Part shown: positions 34,863 through 45,049 of the stretch, one piece after another
Layout: each line of letters begins with the position of its first letter
Numbering within the stretch: the first letter of the stretch is position 1
Assembly (NCBI GenBank): GCA_963821325.1
Contig: CAWGDC010000003.1
Location: 62,001-126,000 of the forward strand
Direction of reading: 5' to 3'
Source of the DNA: PALSA-555 sp963821325
GTDB lineage: Bacteria > Actinomycetota > Acidimicrobiia > IMCC26256 > PALSA-555
DNA: 64,000 bases
The notes under the pieces: generated by a model
Told to the model about the DNA's origin: nothing
What the model saw: the letters and a program-made list of their open reading frames with translations, nothing else
Databases searched by the model: none
Program-made: the position numbers and the translations under genes

Positions 34863-35111
34863 TTATGGCGACGCGTGCTCGTTGAGATACGCGACACACG
34901 TCGCGATGCTCGTGATCTGTGGGTAGTCCCGTTCGGGGATGTCAACGCCGGTTGCCTCGTGCAGGCCGATGGCGAGGTTCAGCGCGTCCATCGAGTCGAG
35001 TCCGAGCTCGTCGTGGAAGTCGGCATCGGGGTCAACCGTGGAGGCCTCGACGTCGGGCGCGACGTCGCCGAGGACTCCGCGAACTGCAGCGTCGAGTTCA
35101 GTGCGATTCAC
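34863..35111 (-). CDS. acyl carrier protein in the PDH operon
   Basis: The 82-residue protein is an acyl carrier protein: the phosphopantetheine site is ELGLDSMDAL with Ser40, followed by IGLHEATGVDIPERDY and a C-terminal helix. Its GTG start overlaps the TGA of the E2 gene (GTGA), so it is made with the dehydrogenase complex. A dedicated carrier here could accept acetyl units from acetyl-CoA for synthesis of a lipid or serve lipoate/octanoate supply to E2; both are inference. Confidence 0.88.
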   Translation of the reverse strand: MNRTELDAAVRGVLGDVAPDVEASTVDPDADFHDELGLDSMDALNLAIGLHEATGVDIPERDYPQITSIATCVAYLNEHASP

Positions 35112-36568
35112 AGCGTGGTGGGCTCCTGCAAGACGGAGGCGATCTGCGTGAGGAGGAGGGAGCCGCGTGCTCCGTCGGAGGCGCGGTGATCAGCGGCGAG
35201 GGTCGTGGTCACGACGGGTCGGGCGCCGACCATGCCGTCCGCGGCCCACGGACGCTCCAGGATGGCACCGAATCCCACGAGGGCCACTTGGGGTGGGTAG
35301 ATCGCGCCGTGCACGAGCTGCACGCCCTGGTCGCCGAGATTGGTCACCGTGATCGTCGGGTCAGACAGCTCCGATGCCCGCAGCGACCCGGCTCGGGCCC
35401 GGTTCACCAGGTCACGCAGCGCGGCCATCAGGTCCTCGACCGTTCGCTCGTCGGCGTCGTGGATCGCCGGGGCGACGAGCCCGCCACCGCGAAGCGAGAT
35501 CGCCACGCCGAGATGCACGGCATCGCTGCGGCGAAGCTCGTCGTCGACCCAGAAGCCGTTCAGCTCCGGCGTGCGTCGCACCGCCACCGCCGTGGCCTTG
35601 AGCAGGAGCACCGCAGGCAGTATCCGCTCGGTGACGGGCACCGCCGCGTTGCGCTCGTACAGGTAGGCCTGTGCGGCCGAGAAGTCCACATCGTGGGCGA
35701 GGTAGTAGTGGGGGATCTCGCGTTTGGATCGGGCCATCGCTCGTGCGATGGCGCGGCGCATCGCGACGCCCCGGTCCTTGGGTGCGTTCACGATGCCCGT
35801 GCGGTTGGTCTGCGTGGGCGCCTCGACGTCGTCGCCCACGATCGCACCCGCTGGGCCGGTGCCCACGAGGTCCGCGACGTCGACGCCCCGCTCGGCGGCG
35901 AGTCGTCGGGCTCGGGGGCTCACGCGGGCGCGACCCGGCGAGACGCTGGTCGACGATGGCCGACGCGCCGCCCGAGCAGCGCGTTCCACGTCGGCGTGCG
36001 TGACCGTACCGTCCCGCCCGGTTCCCGCGACCTCGGCGAGGTCGACACCGAGCTCGGTGGCGCGTCGGCGTACGAGCGGGGACGTCGGGGCGGACGGGTG
36101 CTCGCCGCCAGCGCGTTCGCGGGCCCGCGGGGTCGGCTCAGGTCGCGCCGAGGTCGCCCGCGGTGCCGTGGCGGCGGGCGCAGGCGGCGCGACCCAGCGC
36201 GTCGGCGCCGGCGGCTCGCCAGCGGCCGAGCGCCGCTTCGGGCGGGTGGCCGTCGTACGGGGACGGCGGCGCGTGGGTGTCGCCGCGGCCGCGGATGGCG
36301 CGGCCGGTGGCGTGGCCGGGCCGGTGGACTCCGACGGCGGGCCGACGCGGGCGAGGGCCGAGCCGACATCGACGCGTGCGCCCTCGGGGACGAGGAGCTC
36401 TTCGACGACGCCGTCCTCGAAGACCTCCACCTCGACGTCCGCTTTGTCGGTCTCGACGATCGCCACGATCTGGCCGCGGTGGACGGCGTCGCCCGGGTGG
36501 ACGAGCCATTGGGTCACGGTCCCGGCTTCCATGTCGGCCCCGAGGGCGGGCATGCGGAACTCAGCCAC
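35108..36568 (-). CDS. 2-oxo acid dehydrogenase E2 with two subunit-binding domains
   Basis: The 486-residue protein has a lipoyl domain (1-75, lipoylated Lys42 in ETDKADVEV), a Pro/Ala linker, a peripheral subunit-binding domain (about 163-197, RRRATELGVDLAEVAGTG), a second one (about 216-250, RRLAAERGVDVADLVGTG), and the catalytic domain with the HRASDGARGS active site. One binding domain is usual, so two could bind E1 and E3 at once. It transfers acetyl groups to CoA. The E3 partner is not in the window. It overlaps the E1beta gene by eight bases. Confidence 0.92.
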   Translation of the reverse strand: MAEFRMPALGADMEAGTVTQWLVHPGDAVHRGQIVAIVETDKADVEVEVFEDGVVEELLVPEGARVDVGSALARVGPPSESTGPATPPAAPSAAAATPTRRRPRTTATRPKRRSAAGEPPAPTRWVAPPAPAATAPRATSARPEPTPRARERAGGEHPSAPTSPLVRRRATELGVDLAEVAGTGRDGTVTHADVERAARAARRPSSTSVSPGRARVSPRARRLAAERGVDVADLVGTGPAGAIVGDDVEAPTQTNRTGIVNAPKDRGVAMRRAIARAMARSKREIPHYYLAHDVDFSAAQAYLYERNAAVPVTERILPAVLLLKATAVAVRRTPELNGFWVDDELRRSDAVHLGVAISLRGGGLVAPAIHDADERTVEDLMAALRDLVNRARAGSLRASELSDPTITVTNLGDQGVQLVHGAIYPPQVALVGFGAILERPWAADGMVGARPVVTTTLAADHRASDGARGSLLLTQIASVLQEPTTL

Positions 36569-37550
36569 GGCCCATCGTGTCCCGACATGCCGCCATGATG
36601 CGGTCCGTGCTCGGCAAGGCCGCTTGTTCGAGCTGCTCGGCGTAGGGGATCGGCACCTCGGCGCTGCACACGCGCGCGACCGGTGCGTCGAGGTCCCAGA
36701 AGGCCTCCTCGACGATTCGGGCCGTGACCTCGGCGGAGAGGCTGCCGGCCCGCCATCCCTCGTCCACGATCACGGCCCGGTGCGTGCGGGCCACGCTCTC
36801 GATGATCGTCTCGGTGTCCAGTGGCCGAAGGACGCGAAGGTCCACGACTTCGGCATCGAGACCTTCGCCGGCCAGCTGCTGTGCCGCGTCGAGCGCGTGC
36901 CCGAGCATGCCGCCGTAGGTCACCACGGTCACGTCCGCTCCGGGTCGACGCACGGCGGCGCGGGCGATGTCGACCGGCACCGACGCGTCGTAGTCCCCCT
37001 CGGTGTTGTAGAGCATCATGTGCTCGAAGATCATGACGGGGTCGGGGTCAGCGAGCGCGGCGGCGAGCATCCCCCGGGCGTCTTGGACGGTCGCGGGCGT
37101 CACGATCGTGAGGCCGGGGATGTGCGCGTACCAGCCTTCGAGGCTGTGCGAGTGCTGGGCAGCGACCTGGCGACCGGCGCCGGTCGCGGTGCGGATCACG
37201 AGCGGGACGGCGCACTGCCCAGCAGACATGTGCAGCAGGGTCGCCGCGTTGTTCAGGATCTGATCCAGGGCGAGCAGGCTGAAGTTCACCGTCATGATCT
37301 CGACGATCGGCCGCATGCCGCCGAGCGCCGCGCCGATTCCCGCCCCAACGAACGCAGACTCGGACAGCGGCGTGTCACGGATCCGTTCCGGACCGAACTC
37401 GTCGAGCAGCCCCTTGCTCACGGCGAAGCAGCCGCCGTAGGCGCCGACGTCCTCACCCATGAGGAACACTCGCTCGTCGGCGACCAGGGCGTCGCGTATG
37501 GCCTCACGGCAGGCGTCGCGGTAGGTCATCGTCTCGACGGTGGCGGTCAT
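36561..37550 (-). CDS. pdhB: pyruvate/2-oxo acid dehydrogenase E1 beta
   Basis: The 329-residue protein matches E1beta: FLMGEDVGAYGGCFAVSKGL, TPLSESAFVGAGIGAALGG, IRTATGAGRQVAAQHSHS and a C-terminal transketolase domain ending in VPIPYAEQLEQAALPS. It forms the thiamine-diphosphate heterotetramer with E1alpha. The last residues favour pyruvate or acetoin-type substrates, though branched-chain substrates cannot be ruled out. Start overlaps the E1alpha stop (ATGA). Confidence 0.92.
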   Translation of the reverse strand: MTATVETMTYRDACREAIRDALVADERVFLMGEDVGAYGGCFAVSKGLLDEFGPERIRDTPLSESAFVGAGIGAALGGMRPIVEIMTVNFSLLALDQILNNAATLLHMSAGQCAVPLVIRTATGAGRQVAAQHSHSLEGWYAHIPGLTIVTPATVQDARGMLAAALADPDPVMIFEHMMLYNTEGDYDASVPVDIARAAVRRPGADVTVVTYGGMLGHALDAAQQLAGEGLDAEVVDLRVLRPLDTETIIESVARTHRAVIVDEGWRAGSLSAEVTARIVEEAFWDLDAPVARVCSAEVPIPYAEQLEQAALPSTDRIMAACRDTMGRG

Positions 37551-38520
37551 CGAGGCTCCGACCCGCTGTAGACGAAGCGCGTGAGGGTCTCGACCGGCTC
37601 GGGGGTTCCCGCCTCCCCTGCCTCCACGGCGGCGTCGATCTCCGCGGTCACCGCGGCATCCAGCTCGGCTGCCACGTCGTCGCCGAGGACGCCGGCGTCG
37701 ATCATCTGGGCGGGGAAGGTCACGAGGGGGTCACGTTCCCGCCAGTGCTCGATCTCGTCCTTGGAGCGGTAGAGGTCGGGGTCGTACATCGAGTGTGCCC
37801 GGTAGCGATAGGTCCGCAGCTCCAAGAAGTGCGGTCCGGCACCGCTGCGCACGGCCTCGGCGGCGCCGCGGGCGGCGTGTTCGACCGCGAGCACATCCAT
37901 GCCGTCGACGGGCCACGCCGGCATCTCGTAGGCCGCGGCCTTCAGGGTGAGGTCCGTCTCCGACTCCGATCGGGTCAGCGCCGTCCCCATCGCGTACAGG
38001 TTGTTCTCGCAGCAGAAGAGCACGGGGAGGTCCCAGAGCGCGGCGAGGTTCATCGACTCGTGAAACTCGCCCTCGGCGACCGCTCCCTCCCCGAAGAAGC
38101 AGGCGGTGACCCGGGTACGGCCCTGCAGCTTGTCGGCGAGCGCCAAGCCGATCGCCACCGGCAGGCCTCCGCCAACGATGGCGTTCCCGCCGTAGAAGTG
38201 CCGGGAGACGTCGAAGAGGTGCATGGAACCACCGCGCCCGCCGCTGCAGCCCTCCTGCATCCCGAACATCTCCGCCATGAGCGACGCGGCGGGCACGCCG
38301 CGTACGAGGGCGTGCGCGTGTTCTCGATAGGTGGCCACCACCGCGTCGTCGGGCTCGAGCGCCTGCGCGACGCCGACCGCCACGGCCTCCTCACCGATGT
38401 AGAGATGGAGGAAGCCTCGGATCCGCCTCCCGCTGTACAGCTCAACGCAGCGCTCTTCGAAGCGGCGCACGCGCAGCATCTCGTGCAAGAGGTCACGGGC
38501 GTGGTCGGGAGGGGGCAGGT

Positions 38521-38524
<4 letters not shown>
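37547..38524 (-). CDS. pdhA: pyruvate/2-oxo acid dehydrogenase E1 alpha
   Basis: The 325-residue protein has the E1alpha features: RGFLHLYIGEEAVAVGV, YREHAHALVRGVPA, GRGGSMHLFDVSRHFYGG and the thiamine-diphosphate motif GEGAVAEGEFHESMNLA ending in ENNLYAMGT. The SMYDPDLYRSKDEIE region is typical of pyruvate/acetoin dehydrogenases. It decarboxylates the 2-oxo acid and passes the acyl group to lipoyl-E2. Four-base overlap with the synthetase gene upstream. Confidence 0.92.
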
Positions 38525-40299
<1,775 letters not shown>

Positions 40300-40346
40300 G
40301 CCTTCCTATTCTGACGATGCGTCCGTCGGGCGTTCCCGACGCGAGG

Positions 40347-40763
40347 TCACGATGACGGCACAATGATCAGTGGACAGGGCAGCCGGTGGACGACGCGGTG
40401 CAACGGGCTCAGCGAGAACAGGTCGCGGAGCGTGTGGTGGCGCTCCTTGCCGAGGACCAGGGCGTCCGGTCTCTCGTCGGCCACCGCGTCGAGCAGCGCG
40501 ACGGTGTCGTCGTCACATACCAGCTTCGGTCGAACATCGAGCCCCGCGTCGGTGAGTGGCTGACACCAGTCGTGTCGAAGGACCTCATCCATGTGGTTCC
40601 CCGACCCGGCGGGCAGCGGCGGCACGGTGAGCGCGAACTGGCGGACGAAACGCAGCCCACCGACGGCGACAACGGTCGTGTCCCCTGGCAGGTGCGCCGC
40701 GCACCAGGACACCGCCGCCTTGCTCGCGGCCGACCCGTCGACGCTCACCATGATCTTGCTCAT
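40347..40763 (-). CDS. universal stress protein, single domain
   Basis: The 138-residue UspA-fold protein opens KIMVSVDGSAASKAAVSWC and ends DALVLGKERHHTLRDLFSLS, HRLPCPLIIVPSS. The loop GKERHHTLRDLF differs from the usual G-x2-G-x9-G(S/T) ATP site, so ATP binding is doubtful. It sits in the operon between the phosphoribosyltransferase-hydrolase and acetyl-CoA synthetase genes (gaps of 27 and 47 bases), which suggests a regulatory or stabilising role in this metabolic unit. Confidence 0.85.
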   Translation of the reverse strand: MSKIMVSVDGSAASKAAVSWCAAHLPGDTTVVAVGGLRFVRQFALTVPPLPAGSGNHMDEVLRHDWCQPLTDAGLDVRPKLVCDDDTVALLDAVADERPDALVLGKERHHTLRDLFSLSPLHRVVHRLPCPLIIVPSS

Positions 40764-40790
40764 GTCCGCTCCTCGCGCCCCGTCGTGCTC

Positions 40791-42119
40791 TCAGGCGATG
40801 GACTGCGCCGACCGGGCGAGATACCTCGAGAACCATTGGCGCGCCAGGTGGGCGACCTCCTCGAGCGTGCCGGGCTCCTCGAAGAGGTGGGTCGCGCCAG
40901 GCACAACCTCGAGGTGGTGCTCGCAGCGCAACTGGGCGGCCGCGTCCCGGTTCAGCCGACGCACGATCGGGTCCGCACCGCCGACGACCAGCAACGTGGG
41001 CGCCCGGACCTTCCGCAGTCGAGCGCCAGCCAGATCGGGGCGTCCGCCTCTCGAGACGACCGCCTGGACCTGACTCTCCGGCTCCGCGGCCGCCCACAGG
41101 GCGGCTGCGGCTCCCGTGCTCGCGCCGAAGTAGCCGACGGGCAGTGACGCGACATCGGGAATCGTTCGCAGCTCGGTGGTGACCGCGGCGAGCCGGTCGC
41201 CGAGCAACGCGACGTCGAAGACATTGGCCCGGTTGTGCTCTTCGCTGGGAACCAACAGATCGAAGAGCAGCGTGGCCAGTCGGCCTTCCTGCAGAACTCG
41301 CGCGACGAACTGGTTTCGGGGACTGTGGCGGCTGCTGCCGCTGCCGTGCGCGAACACAACGAGACCGAGCGGGTCCGGAGGGACCGTGAGTTCGCCGGTC
41401 AACGCGACGCCGTGCGCCGGCAACTCGATCGTCCGCTCGTGGCGGGAAGGAGCAGGGGGGCGGGACGCCGAGGACGCGGTGCGGCCCGAGTCCGTGTCGA
41501 GGAGCGCTCGAACCTGCTCGTCGGAGACCTGCGAGAAGTCGTCGTACCACTGGCCGACCCCGAAGAAGGGCTCTGGGGTCTCGAGCGCGACCACCGCGTC
41601 GCTGTCGATCGCGAGCTCGCGGACCGTGTCCGGTGGTGCGACAGGCACGGCCAGAACGACGCGTGTTGCCCCGTGAGCCCGTGCGACCTGGACGGCGGCG
41701 CGTGCCGTGGCACCGGTGGCGATTCCATCGTCGACGATGACGGCCGTGCGGCCTTCAAGCGTCTGCATCGCCCGGGTGCCACGGAGGCGAGCGGCGCGGC
41801 GTGCGACTTCGTCTCGCTCGCGTGCCTCAACTCTGGCGGCGTCTCGTACGCCGACGCCGCTGTCTCGCAGCACGGCGTGGTTCAGCACCAAGACGCCGCC
41901 CTCGCCCACCGCCCCCATTGCGAGCTCGGGCTGGTAGGGGACGCCGAGCTTGCGGATGATGATCACATCGAGCGGGGCACCCAACTCACGCGCCACCTCG
42001 GCCGCCACGGGGACGCCCCCGCGCGGAAGGGCGAGCACGATCGGCCGGACCAGTCCCATCGAGGCGAGCCGTCGAGCAAGTCGCTCACCAGCCTCACGCC
42101 GGTTCCGGAAGCGCTGCAT
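40791..42119 (-). CDS. phosphoribosyltransferase fused to dienelactone-hydrolase-like domain
   Basis: The 442-residue protein joins two domains. Residues 1-210 are a type I phosphoribosyltransferase: FRNRREAGERLARRL, the PRPP loop TAVIVDDGIATGATARAAV, and PEPFFGVGQWYDDFSQVSDEQV at the end. Residues 230-440 are an alpha/beta hydrolase with VVFAHGSGSSRHSPRN, the nucleophile region VGYFGASTGAAAALW, and GATHLFEEPGTLEE with the catalytic His. The same fusion or pairing occurs in mycobacterial DosR regulons (Rv2030c region). ATG 42119 follows AAAGGAGGAGGG. A DosR-like box lies 78 bases upstream. It heads the long reverse-strand operon. Confidence 0.85.
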   Translation of the reverse strand: MQRFRNRREAGERLARRLASMGLVRPIVLALPRGGVPVAAEVARELGAPLDVIIIRKLGVPYQPELAMGAVGEGGVLVLNHAVLRDSGVGVRDAARVEARERDEVARRAARLRGTRAMQTLEGRTAVIVDDGIATGATARAAVQVARAHGATRVVLAVPVAPPDTVRELAIDSDAVVALETPEPFFGVGQWYDDFSQVSDEQVRALLDTDSGRTASSASRPPAPSRHERTIELPAHGVALTGELTVPPDPLGLVVFAHGSGSSRHSPRNQFVARVLQEGRLATLLFDLLVPSEEHNRANVFDVALLGDRLAAVTTELRTIPDVASLPVGYFGASTGAAAALWAAAEPESQVQAVVSRGGRPDLAGARLRKVRAPTLLVVGGADPIVRRLNRDAAAQLRCEHHLEVVPGATHLFEEPGTLEEVAHLARQWFSRYLARSAQSIA

Positions 42120-42196
42120 CCCTCCTCCTTTGTCTCGAGCCGCCACGGGGCGCCGCCATCCCCTGCAGTGTGGAGCCGCCCGCCGCACCCCCGGTA

Positions 42197-42210
42197 GAGG
42201 CGAAGGTCCT
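42197..42210. promoter_or_regulatory. DosR-like box upstream of the PRT-hydrolase operon
   Basis: GAGGCGAAGGTCCT matches 11 of 14 positions of the box at 43676-43689 and has the GGTCC half of the palindrome. It lies 78-91 bases before the operon's first start codon. This is one of the weaker members of the set. Confidence 0.4.
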
Positions 42211-42289
42211 GGCGTGCCGGTCGCCGGGTGCGGGGCCACGCCACGGTCTCGGGCCTCGAGCGACTCGCTGAGCGCGTCGAACGTGCGCG

Positions 42290-43639
42290 TCAGATCCCGC
42301 TCGGGAACGTCTCGGGCGGCTCGCCGCGATCCCACACGGCGGTGCGATCGAGCGGCTCGAGTGCACGCGTGTGGTCGAGGTGAATCACCGCGTCGAACTG
42401 CTCGGCGAGACGCGCTGTGAAGTAGTGGCTCTGACGCTCGGTCTGGGGTCGGTAGATGACACCGATCGCCCGCTGCAGCCGGGGCGCTTCGATGACCTTC
42501 CCGAGGGTCGGATCATCCGTGCGGAACCAGAATTGCTTCGGCTCCAGGTCGTGGAAGAGCGCCTCGTAGCTCCCGGGCAGCGCGGCGCGCACCCGCTTCC
42601 GCTGGGCTGGCTCGTCCCAGTTCGACGCCGCGGTCACTCGACCGTCGTAGGTGCTGAACCCGACGAGCACGGCATCGTTGGTGTAGCGCTGCCGGGCGAG
42701 CTGTCCGACGTTCAGTTCGCCCCGGGCGCTCATGTCGGTGGCTCGAGCGTCACCGACATGTGAGTTGTGAGCCCACACGACGACTTTCGTGTGGGGGTGC
42801 TGAGCATCGAGATGCTCGACGAGCGCATCGAGTGTCGCCGCCATGTGACGGTCGCGGAGGTTCCAGGAGGACGCTTCGGCCCGGTACATCTGCTGGTAGT
42901 ACTCCTCAGCGTCTCGGACGACGAGCGCGTTCTGTTCCGCGAAGAACAGCTCGTCTTCGGCGACCCAACCATCACGGCGCAGGTACGCCTCGGATCGCCT
43001 GCGGAGTTCGACGAGTTGGGCGACGACTTCGTTCTCGCACGGGATCTTGCCTTCGTACGCCAAGGCGTACCCGTAGGCCTGACCATCGGCTCCGAGGTGG
43101 TCAAAGCAGCTGTACCGGTCACGCGCTCGCCGGGCTTCGGCGGGATCGAGGTGGTCGAGGTACCGAATCACGGCCTCGATCGAGGCTTGCAGGCTGTACA
43201 AGTCCAGCCCGTAGAAGCGGGCCTTGGTCGCGGGGTGCACATGTGCTGCATTGCGGGCACGGAGCCACTCGATGAACTGCACGACGTCCCGGTTTCGCCA
43301 CATCCACGCCGGGAAGCGACGGAAGTCGGCGAGCGCGGCGTTCGCGTCCAGGTCGTCGGACAGGCCCATGACGTACCGGTTCACCCGGTAGGCGTCCGGC
43401 CAGTCGCCCTCGACCGCCACGACGGTGAAGTTGCACTCCTCGATGAGTCGCCGAGTAATCCGGGCACGCTCTCGGTAGAACTCGTGCGTTCCGTGTGAGG
43501 ATTCGCCGATCAGCACAAAGCGTCGAGTGCCAATGAGGTCGAGCAGCCCGTCGTAGTCGCCGCGTTCACCCGTGATCGGGTGAGCTGAACGAGTCGCGAC
43601 CGTCCCACGCCCAGAGTTCGAGGTGGTGCCCACCGGCAT
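42290..43639 (-). CDS. erythromycin esterase-like protein
   Basis: The 449-residue protein matches the erythromycin-esterase family: RRFVLIGESSHGTHEFYRER (catalytic His and Glu), VAVEGDWPDAYRVNRYV, WMWRNRDVVQFIEWLR, FYGLDLYSLQASIEAV and VVVWAHNSHVGDARA (second His). In mycobacteria such proteins belong to the DosR regulon and are not known to hydrolyse macrolides. ATG 43639 is the start. A DosR-like box lies 37-50 bases upstream, near the expected -35. The next gene downstream has its own box. Confidence 0.9.
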   Translation of the reverse strand: MPVGTTSNSGRGTVATRSAHPITGERGDYDGLLDLIGTRRFVLIGESSHGTHEFYRERARITRRLIEECNFTVVAVEGDWPDAYRVNRYVMGLSDDLDANAALADFRRFPAWMWRNRDVVQFIEWLRARNAAHVHPATKARFYGLDLYSLQASIEAVIRYLDHLDPAEARRARDRYSCFDHLGADGQAYGYALAYEGKIPCENEVVAQLVELRRRSEAYLRRDGWVAEDELFFAEQNALVVRDAEEYYQQMYRAEASSWNLRDRHMAATLDALVEHLDAQHPHTKVVVWAHNSHVGDARATDMSARGELNVGQLARQRYTNDAVLVGFSTYDGRVTAASNWDEPAQRKRVRAALPGSYEALFHDLEPKQFWFRTDDPTLGKVIEAPRLQRAIGVIYRPQTERQSHYFTARLAEQFDAVIHLDHTRALEPLDRTAVWDRGEPPETFPSGI

Positions 43640-43675
43640 GCGCCCAGTGTCTCGGGGTTGACCGGGTCGCAACTA

Positions 43676-43689
43676 GGGCCGGAGGTCCT
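43676..43689. promoter_or_regulatory. DosR-like palindromic box
   Basis: GGGCCGGAGGTCCT has the GGGnC....GnCC(C) arrangement and lies 37-50 bases upstream of the erythromycin-esterase start, a position suited to class II activation. Confidence 0.55.
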
Positions 43690-43831
43690 TTCCGGGGCCG
43701 CTCCCCCCGGACCGGTCGACACGTTCTGCGTCCACGTCCTCAAGCGCAGGCCGAGGGTGCCGTCCTTCGGGTTCCCGGGGCCCCCGGGACGACGTGACCG
43801 CGCCTGGCTGACGGTCCGCCGGTCGAGAGTG

Positions 43832-43845
43832 AGGACTTTGGTCTC
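43832..43845. promoter_or_regulatory. DosR-like palindromic box, best match
   Basis: AGGACTTTGGTCTC matches 11 of 14 core positions of the mycobacterial DosR consensus GGGACTWWAGTCCC. It lies 63-76 bases upstream of the alcohol dehydrogenase start. Confidence 0.65.
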
Positions 43846-43907
43846 TGGTGGCGGGAGGTGAGGTTCCGTACCGTGCGATGAACAGTCCGCGTCAATGAGG
43901 AGACGGC

Positions 43908-44954
43908 ATGCGAGCGCTCGTGTACCACGGCCCCGGCCAGAAGGCGTGGGAAGAGAAGGCGATGCCGAGCCTCCTCGAGGACACGGACGCGATCGTGCAC
44001 GTCGATGCGGTCACGATCTGCGGGACGGACCTCCACATTCTCAAGGGTGATGTGCCTGCCGTGACTTCGGGCCGCACGCTCGGCCACGAGGCGGTCGGCA
44101 CCGTCGAGTCGGTCGGCGCCGGCGTGAAGAACGTCAAGGTTGGGGACCGGGTGCTCGTCTCCTGCATCACCGCGTGTGGTGCGTGCCGGTTCTGCCGCGA
44201 AGGGCGGTACGGCCAATGTCTCGGCGGAGGTGGCTGGATCCTGGGACACAAGATCGACGGCACGCAGGCGGAGTACGTACGGGTCCCGTTTGCCGACACG
44301 TCGACGTATTCGGTGCCGGCGGGCGTGTCCGACGAGCAGGTCCTGATGCTCGCCGACATCTTGCCCACGGGCTACGAAGTCGGAGTCCTCAATGGTCGCG
44401 TCCAGCCAGGCGATGTCGTCGCGGTGGTTGGGGTCGGGCCCATCGGGCTCTCGACGATCATGGGCGCGCGACTGTTCAGCCCGAGTCATGTCGTGGCCAT
44501 CGATCTGGCGGACAGCCGTCTGCAGGCCGCGAAGGAGTTCGGCGCTGACGTGACCGTGAACAACGGCCGCGAGGACGCGCTGCGAACAGTTCAGGAGCTC
44601 ACCGGCGGGCTAGGCGCGGACGTCGCCATCGAGGCAGTCGGCGTGCCCGCCACCTTCGAGTTGGCGGCGCAGTTGGTACGGCCGGGAGGCCACGTCGCCA
44701 ACGTCGGGGTGCACGGCGAGCCCGCGGCGCTGCATCTCGAGGACTTCTGGATCCGGGATCTCACGATCACCACCGGGCTCGTCGACACCTACTCGACGCC
44801 GACGCTCTTGCGACTCATCAGCGGGCAGGAGATCGACGCGGGGCGTTTCGTGACGCACCGCTTCCCGCTCGACGCGTTCGAAGAGGCCTACGAGGTGTTC
44901 GGGCACCCAACCGAGACGGGCGCCCTGAAGGTTGTGCTCACCTCGGAGGAGTGA
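43908..44954 (+). CDS. zinc-dependent alcohol dehydrogenase
   Basis: The 348-residue MDR enzyme has ICGTDLHILKGDVP (catalytic zinc Cys), GRTLGHEAVGTVESVG (zinc His-Glu), the structural zinc set CGACRFCREGRYGQC and the Rossmann loop VVAVVGVGPIGLSTIMGA. It is a tetrameric bacterial type ADH, close to isopropanol/2,3-butanediol-like dehydrogenases. In the island it would regenerate NAD+ by reducing aldehydes or ketones. ATG 43908 has GAGGAG nine bases upstream, and a good DosR-like box is in the leader. Confidence 0.93.
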   Translation: MRALVYHGPGQKAWEEKAMPSLLEDTDAIVHVDAVTICGTDLHILKGDVPAVTSGRTLGHEAVGTVESVGAGVKNVKVGDRVLVSCITACGACRFCREGRYGQCLGGGGWILGHKIDGTQAEYVRVPFADTSTYSVPAGVSDEQVLMLADILPTGYEVGVLNGRVQPGDVVAVVGVGPIGLSTIMGARLFSPSHVVAIDLADSRLQAAKEFGADVTVNNGREDALRTVQELTGGLGADVAIEAVGVPATFELAAQLVRPGGHVANVGVHGEPAALHLEDFWIRDLTITTGLVDTYSTPTLLRLISGQEIDAGRFVTHRFPLDAFEEAYEVFGHPTETGALKVVLTSEE

Positions 44955-45049
44955 TCGGGCGCGGCCGGTGCGCCGCACCATCGCTCGGATCGTCCCGTTC
45001 CCCATCAAAGGTCACCACGACCCGGTGGGCAACTCAGCAGCGATCCGTG

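Noticed and set aside
42290..43639. Erythromycin-esterase-like gene as a macrolide resistance gene
   Set aside because: The family is broad and the context is a stress island; nothing indicates macrolide hydrolysis.
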